A stretch of 64,000 bases of DNA, taken from Trichobilharzia regenti. Its lineage: Eukaryota; Platyhelminthes; Trematoda; Strigeidida; Schistosomatidae. The notes under the pieces were generated by a model, which worked only from the letters and a program-made list of their open reading frames with translations, ran no database searches and was not told the DNA's origin. Location of the stretch: the NCBI GenBank assembly GCA_944472135.2, contig OX235270.1, positions 78,687,168-78,751,167 on the forward strand, written 5' to 3'. A program made the position numbers and the translations under genes. Each line of letters begins with the position of its first letter. Position 1 is the first letter of the stretch. Shown here one piece after another: positions 59,115-64,000 of the stretch.

Positions 59115-59469
59115 GCACCCACCGGGATTCGAACCCAGGACCTTCTGGTTACAAGGCGAGCTCGTAGACCATTGAGCCACTGGGACCCGATCCAATGGTC
59201 CTTGAATTCTAACTTCTGCCAGTTCACGACATAGCGCGACCACTTCGCAATGTCTTCTTCGGTGAGTTACTGCCTCATCTTCAACCTGCTGTACCCTACT
59301 GGTCACGGCTTCCCACTAGAACCCCAGGTTAACTGCCTGAATAGGGCCAGTCACTAGTGAGCATCAGATGAATTTTTAAGTATTGGTTTGTTGTAGGGAT
59401 TTTGTTTGATTGCATGGAGGATTTGATCATGAGCTGACATCAGTTAGAGAACCACTGGAAAACCTGGGA

Positions 59470-59515
59470 GTACTGGACAGCTGTTTCGTCCTAGTTTGGG
59501 ACTCCTCAGCAGTAC
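59470..59515 (-). ncRNA. Hammerhead ribozyme, array unit (minus 2)
   Basis: Identical layout 401 bp to the right of the previous one; the unit breaks off in the adjoining tRNA-like region. Confidence 0.9.
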
Positions 59516-59680
59516 GCACCCACCGGGATTCGAACCCAGGACCTAGTTCTAGTGGGAAGCCGTGACCAGTAGGGTACAGCAGGTTGAAGATGAGGCAGTA
59601 ACTCACCGAAGAAGACATTGCGAAGTGGTCGCGCTATGTCGTGAACTGGCAGAAGTTAGAATTCAAGGACCATTGGATCG

Positions 59681-59753
59681 GGTCCCAGTGGCTCAATGGT
59701 CTACGAGCTCGCCTTGTAACCAGAAGGTCCTGGGTTCGAATCCCGGTGGGTGC
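59681..59753 (+). other. tRNA-like head of the 401-bp monomer (representative)
   Basis: 73 nt with box A TGGCTCAATGGTC, T-arm CTGGG-TTCGAAT-CCCGG and a partial acceptor helix (CCCA with TGGG). No standard anticodon arm could be assigned. It ends exactly one base before the ribozyme stem I at 59754. Other copies: 60082-60154, 60483-60555, 60884-60956, 61285-61357, 61686-61758 (plus) and 59115-59187 (minus). It probably supplies an RNA polymerase III promoter. Confidence 0.75.
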
Positions 59754-59799
59754 GTACTGCTGAGGAGTCCCAAACTAGGACGAAACAGCTGTCCAGTAC
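59754..59799 (+). ncRNA. Hammerhead ribozyme, array unit (plus 1)
   Basis: GTACTG 59754-59759, CTGAGGA 59760-59766, stem II 59767-59781, GAAA 59782-59785, GUC 59791-59793, CAGTAC 59794-59799. Predicted cleavage is after 59793. It is a type I ribozyme, entered through stem I. Confidence 0.92.
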
Positions 59800-60154
59800 T
59801 CCCAGGTTTTCCAGTGGTTCTCTAACTGATGTCAGCTCATGATCAAATCCTCCATGCAATCAAACAAAATCCCTACAACAAACCAATACTTAAAAATTCA
59901 TCTGATGCTCACTAGTGACTGGCCCTATTCAGGCAGTTAACCTGGGGTTCTAGTGGGAAGCCGTGACCAGTAGGGTACAGCAGGTTGAAGATGAGGCAGT
60001 AACTCACCGAAGAAGACATTGCGAAGTGGTCGCGCTATGTCGTGAACTGGCAGAAGTTAGAATTCAAGGACCATTGGATCGGGTCCCAGTGGCTCAATGG
60101 TCTACGAGCTCGCCTTGTAACCAGAAGGTCCTGGGTTCGAATCCCGGTGGGTGC

Positions 60155-60200
60155 GTACTGCTGAGGAGTCCCAAACTAGGACGAAACAGCTGTCCAGTAC
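60155..60200 (+). ncRNA. Hammerhead ribozyme, array unit (plus 2)
   Basis: Identical to plus 1, offset by 401 bp. Confidence 0.92.
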
Positions 60201-60555
60201 TCCCAGGTTTTCCAGTGGTTCTCTAACTGATGTCAGCTCATGATCAAATCCTCCATGCAATCAAACAAAATCCCTACAACAAACCAATACTTAAAAATTC
60301 ATCTGATGCTCACTAGTGACTGGCCCTATTCAGGCAGTTAACCTGGGGTTCTAGTGGGAAGCCGTGACCAGTAGGGTACAGCAGGTTGAAGATGAGGCAG
60401 TAACTCACCGAAGAAGACATTGCGAAGTGGTCGCGCTATGTCGTGAACTGGCAGAAGTTAGAATTCAAGGACCATTGGATCGGGTCCCAGTGGCTCAATG
60501 GTCTACGAGCTCGCCTTGTAACCAGAAGGTCCTGGGTTCGAATCCCGGTGGGTGC

Positions 60556-60601
60556 GTACTGCTGAGGAGTCCCAAACTAGGACGAAACAGCTGTCCAGTA
60601 C
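60556..60601 (+). ncRNA. Hammerhead ribozyme, array unit (plus 3)
   Basis: Identical to plus 1, offset by 802 bp. Confidence 0.92.
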
Positions 60602-60956
60602 TCCCAGGTTTTCCAGTGGTTCTCTAACTGATGTCAGCTCATGATCAAATCCTCCATGCAATCAAACAAAATCCCTACAACAAACCAATACTTAAAAATT
60701 CATCTGATGCTCACTAGTGACTGGCCCTATTCAGGCAGTTAACCTGGGGTTCTAGTGGGAAGCCGTGACCAGTAGGGTACAGCAGGTTGAAGATGAGGCA
60801 GTAACTCACCGAAGAAGACATTGCGAAGTGGTCGCGCTATGTCGTGAACTGGCAGAAGTTAGAATTCAAGGACCATTGGATCGGGTCCCAGTGGCTCAAT
60901 GGTCTACGAGCTCGCCTTGTAACCAGAAGGTCCTGGGTTCGAATCCCGGTGGGTGC

Positions 60957-61002
60957 GTACTGCTGAGGAGTCCCAAACTAGGACGAAACAGCTGTCCAGT
61001 AC
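60957..61002 (+). ncRNA. Hammerhead ribozyme, array unit (plus 4)
   Basis: Identical to plus 1, offset by 1,203 bp. Confidence 0.92.
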
Positions 61003-61357
61003 TCCCAGGTTTTCCAGTGGTTCTCTAACTGATGTCAGCTCATGATCAAATCCTCCATGCAATCAAACAAAATCCCTACAACAAACCAATACTTAAAAAT
61101 TCATCTGATGCTCACTAGTGACTGGCCCTATTCAGGCAGTTAACCTGGGGTTCTAGTGGGAAGCCGTGACCAGTAGGGTACAGCAGGTTGAAGATGAGGC
61201 AGTAACTCACCGAAGAAGACATTGCGAAGTGGTCGCGCTATGTCGTGAACTGGCAGAAGTTAGAATTCAAGGACCATTGGATCGGGTCCCAGTGGCTCAA
61301 TGGTCTACGAGCTCGCCTTGTAACCAGAAGGTCCTGGGTTCGAATCCCGGTGGGTGC

Positions 61358-61403
61358 GTACTGCTGAGGAGTCCCAAACTAGGACGAAACAGCTGTCCAG
61401 TAC
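61358..61403 (+). ncRNA. Hammerhead ribozyme, array unit (plus 5)
   Basis: Identical to plus 1, offset by 1,604 bp. Confidence 0.92.
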
Positions 61404-61758
61404 TCCCAGGTTTTCCAGTGGTTCTCTAACTGATGTCAGCTCATGATCAAATCCTCCATGCAATCAAACAAAATCCCTACAACAAACCAATACTTAAAAA
61501 TTCATCTGATGCTCACTAGTGACTGGCCCTATTCAGGCAGTTAACCTGGGGTTCTAGTGGGAAGCCGTGACCAGTAGGGTACAGCAGGTTGAAGATGAGG
61601 CAGTAACTCACCGAAGAAGACATTGCGAAGTGGTCGCGCTATGTCGTGAACTGGCAGAAGTTAGAATTCAAGGACCATTGGATCGGGTCCCAGTGGCTCA
61701 ATGGTCTACGAGCTCGCCTTGTAACCAGAAGGTCCTGGGTTCGAATCCCGGTGGGTGC

Positions 61759-61804
61759 GTACTGCTGAGGAGTCCCAAACTAGGACGAAACAGCTGTCCA
61801 GTAC
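61759..61804 (+). ncRNA. Hammerhead ribozyme, array unit (plus 6)
   Basis: Identical to plus 1, offset by 2,005 bp. The array ends at 61861, 63 nt after this predicted cleavage site (61798). Confidence 0.92.
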
Positions 61805-61873
61805 TCCCAGGTTTTCCAGTGGTTCTCTAACTGATGTCAGCTCATGATCAAATCCTCCATGTAATTAGTAGTT

Positions 61874-62467
61874 CACAAATGTTTGTTCACAAAACTATAA
61901 AAAAGTCCTTACCAAAGGAGTAATTTACTAACAAGGTGTAGCAAAGCCACGACATTTGTTACACTTGCAAGCCCCCTTCGATCGATGATCCAATCTCAAT
62001 GCACACAAAATATATCGATACATTTTCACTTCATTCTTATTTGTTTTTTCCCACAAATAGGCAAAAGTATTTAAGTTAATATAAAATTATTCACTCGTCT
62101 TCATCATGCTTCCTCTGAGATGCCTCGAAATGGTCCAGTGACACAAGAATCATACTAGTGAATAATAGTCACAGCTACTTGGAAACGCTGGAATTGTGAC
62201 TTCCAAACACGAAAAAAAACCATTGACTATATCTTACAAGTTATTTTTAGATTGACAATCACGGCTTCAGTACATAATGAGAAACGGAAATTTCAGTGTA
62301 ATTCACTCAAAATGTAGTTAATTAATACATTAATCAAAATGCCCCTAGAGGGAAATTAATTATAGTTTACAGGACATGAAAGCTATAAATTCTCAGGAAA
62401 TACGAAAAAATTCTAAAACGTCAAAGGAAAATCCTTCTAGGCTGAAAGTATTCAACAGAACCAACTC
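61874..62467. other. AT-rich stretch, nothing recognised
   Basis: No feature was recognised between the array and the coding-like stretch at 62468. Confidence 0.4.
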
Positions 62468-62830
62468 TTAATCATAGTCTTTTTTATTAATTAGAAATGT
62501 AATTGAATCAAACACTAAATCTGTGGTTGAGTAACTAATAGCTTCATCACATTCCACAGCTGTTTTTCTGAACAATCGAAGTATGTAAAGAGATCTGCTT
62601 GAAGTAGCTAATAACTTTAATGTTGTGGGTATAAGTGCTATACAATGGTGATTAGGGGTTAACAAGTTGAATGAGGGAGCATTTTGTCTTTTTCGTAGCA
62701 GAAAAGTAGCATTTTTTTAGTGGATACATCATTCACATTTTTTTGGTAAATATTTACGTGGCCAATTAATGAGCTAAAGTCTACATTAATTTGTATATAT
62801 ATATATATATATATATATAATACAGTCACG
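62468..62830 (-). pseudogene. Coding-like stretch with a frameshift, unrecognised protein
   Basis: Two overlapping minus-strand frames both look coding. The first (about 62800-62659) reads INVDFSSLIGHVNIYQKN and LLFCYEKDKMLPHSTC, then stops. The second (62700-62468) reads NHHCIALIPTTLKLL, SLYILRLFRKTAVECDEA and FLINKKDYD, then TAA. A one-base indel near 62650-62660 would join them. An (AT)n run (62793-62819) sits at the upstream edge. This could be a last exon with an assembly error, a pseudogene or an element fragment. I do not recognise the family. Confidence 0.35.
62793..62819. repeat. (TA)n microsatellite
   Basis: About 13 TA units at the upstream edge of the coding-like stretch. Confidence 0.9.
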
Positions 62831-63392
62831 TAATATATCCCATAAAAACATTGTACAGGTTTACTCAATCTAATAATTTGGCAAAAACGGTGAATACATT
62901 ATGTTAACAATATATCTTGTGATGTTAAATACATTTGATTAATGTAGGTACTATACAACCTGTATATGAAATGCTAGAGGCAGTTTTCCGCAACTAGGTA
63001 AACTTTGGATTACCATTTATATACATATATATACATATATATTGAATAATAATAGTCAAAAATAGGAAAGCATACCACTAATTGTCATTCAGCAAGCGTA
63101 TATATGCATATCCCAGTACTACTACTACTAATAATAATAATACCAGTGTTGATGCATTCTAGTCAGATAATCACAACTTCCGTTAAACTGCAAAACTAGT
63201 ATCATTTATTCTCTATGGTAAAATATTTAATGTACTATCATCTATCTTCTATCCTAATTACATGATTAAATAATTACGCAATGACAGTCCAAACGATTTT
63301 TATATTGATAATAAAAATACATTCAGAGTAAAAATAAATAATTTGTACATGTTTTAAAATACTGTACACCAGAGTATTTTGATAATATTTAG

Positions 63393-63449
<57 letters not shown>

Positions 63450-63646
63450 TTTATTCCAAAATACTGAAATGTTCATTTGACATCAGTTTTATTTCAGGAA
63501 GTTTTGATAACACACTGGATGTCTTTGAAGTTTCCATTTGTTAAGGTTTCCAGCATTATTATGTAACATTAAAGGATATAATAAAATCAATCCATTTGAA
63601 AAACCTATAACATGAAAAATACATTTCGGTTTATTATATTATCCTT
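62831..63646. other. AT-rich stretch with microsatellites
   Basis: It holds (ACT)n/(AAT)n at about 63117-63142 and a long (AT)n run at 63395-63446. Nothing else was recognised. Confidence 0.5.
63395..63446. repeat. (AT)n microsatellite
   Basis: About 26 AT units, the longest simple repeat in the window. Confidence 0.95.
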
Positions 63647-63860
63647 TAATTCCTAGAGGAACATAGGGCTCCAGCTGCGCATCTCCATTGCCTTCTGTTT
63701 TCTGCCAACATTTTCACCTCGCTCCAAGTCTGCCCACATGCTTTCATCTCCTCCTCACATGACCTCCTCCAAGTCACCCTTGCACTGACGACCGATTCAC
63801 CGCTTCCCTTTCGGGTTCCACTCGAGCAATGGCTTGTCTAGTGATGTAACTTGATGGTTT
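63647..63860 (-). mobile_element. RTE-A 3' end fragment
   Basis: The minus strand matches the last 210 bp of RTE-A (42585-42775): GTGGAACCCGAAAGGGAA, the AGGAGATGAAAGC segment and the tail GCCCTATGTTCCTCTAGG at the left end. It is strongly 5'-truncated and very similar to the other copies. Confidence 0.85.
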
Positions 63861-63897
63861 CCGCTTCTGTACTTTTAATGTTTGTATTCTTGTAAAG

Positions 63898-64000
63898 AAA
63901 TACAAAATGCATTGACAACTAGAAGATTTATTGAATCTCTGGCTGAGGAAATAGTAACTAGTCGAAACTTTAAACGGACAAAAAGAACATCGGCAGCTCA
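63898..64000 (+). CDS. Possible exon at the right edge
   Basis: After a pyrimidine-rich stretch ending TTCTTGTAAAG, the frame AA ATA CAA AAT GCA TTG reads ALTTRRFIESLAEEIVTSRN and stays open to the window edge. Composition is coding-like but no family is recognised and no donor is visible. It could also be a retroelement remnant. Confidence 0.3.

Larger units (their letters stand above)
58962..61873. mobile_element. Tandem and inverted hammerhead-SINE array, one insertion
   Basis: TAATTAGTAGTT at 58962-58973 and 61862-61873 flanks 2,888 bp. From 58974 to about 59543 there are about 1.4 minus-strand monomers, and from there to 61861 about 5.8 plus-strand monomers with a strict 401-bp period. 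The strands meet head to head at 59541-59545, where the minus unit breaks off in box B and ACCT may be microhomology. Each monomer carries a 73-nt tRNA-like segment directly followed by a hammerhead; eight ribozymes in all. Units are essentially identical. The seven 87-codon frames it contains are chance frames through the tRNA-like region. The layout resembles metazoan retrozymes. Confidence 0.92.

Noticed and set aside
59681..59753. Functional tRNA gene
   Set aside because: The acceptor stem is only partly paired and the anticodon arm does not form a standard 7-nt loop; it is part of a SINE monomer.
59043..61830. Seven identical 87-codon open frames as a repeated gene
   Set aside because: They use GTG starts and run through the tRNA-like segment and ribozyme of the 401-bp monomer. 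The peptide (AQWSTSSPCNQKVLGSNPGG type) is the usual chance translation of a tRNA-derived SINE.
58974..61861. CRISPR-like array
   Set aside because: The units are 401 bp without unique spacers, in a eukaryotic context, and contain ribozyme and tRNA-like parts.

Overview
This window is AT-rich metazoan DNA, most probably from a digenean blood fluke (Schistosoma or a close relative). Two lines of evidence point there. A 45-nt hammerhead ribozyme at 20872-20916 and 21013-21057 matches the type known from the schistosome Sm-alpha SINE. The rest is a dense mixture of RTE-type LINEs, Penelope-like elements (PLEs) and tRNA-headed SINEs of the kind that fill schistosome introns. There is no bacterial gene organisation; nearly all long open frames are retroelement fragments or chance frames inside SINEs.

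Host genes. One protein-coding gene can be read with confidence: a TMEM26-like multipass membrane protein on the minus strand. Three exons are visible (23350-22770, 4496-4310, 2816-2688), joined by GT-AG introns of 18,273 and 1,493 bp with consistent codon phase. The gene continues past the left edge. Weaker single-exon candidates are a signal-peptide exon resembling the start of a heparanase-like GH79 protein (51837-51983, plus), an unrecognised exon at 54135-54002 (minus), a frameshifted coding-like stretch at 62830-62468 (minus), and a possible exon running off the right edge (63898-64000, plus).

Mobile DNA, left to right. 0-9 kb: a PLE-type terminal repeat and SINEs. 9.3-11.8 kb: a broken PLE with RT and GIY-YIG domains abutting an RTE fragment that carries a nested SINE. 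16-18 kb: SINEs and a PLE endonuclease fragment. 19.2-20.4 kb: a PLE fragment bounded by matching 382-bp inverted arms. 20.7-24.2 kb: two inverted hammerhead-SINE pairs. 26.6-28.7 kb: a deleted RTE with a nested solo LTR. 30-35.5 kb: a second solo LTR, a small inverted-end element, a decayed RTE and a second PLE. 37-42.8 kb: two RTE copies. 50.9-58.8 kb: a young RTE fragment, an inverted hammerhead-SINE dimer and another deleted RTE. 58.97-61.86 kb: a tandem hammerhead array.

Main result. The array at 58974-61861 is built from a 401-bp monomer in which a 73-nt tRNA-like sequence directly abuts a complete type I hammerhead ribozyme. About 1.4 monomers point left and 5.8 point right, meeting head to head, and the whole block is flanked by one 12-bp target-site duplication, so it looks like one insertion. 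Two other hammerhead SINE insertions (53302-53776 and 20721-21086) have the same head-to-head shape inside single 13-bp duplications, and the PLE at 19181-20430 has the same geometry. This suggests a shared insertion route in which both ends of the target are primed on 3' ends of ribozyme-bearing RNA, possibly using PLE machinery and circular or multimeric templates (retrozyme-like).
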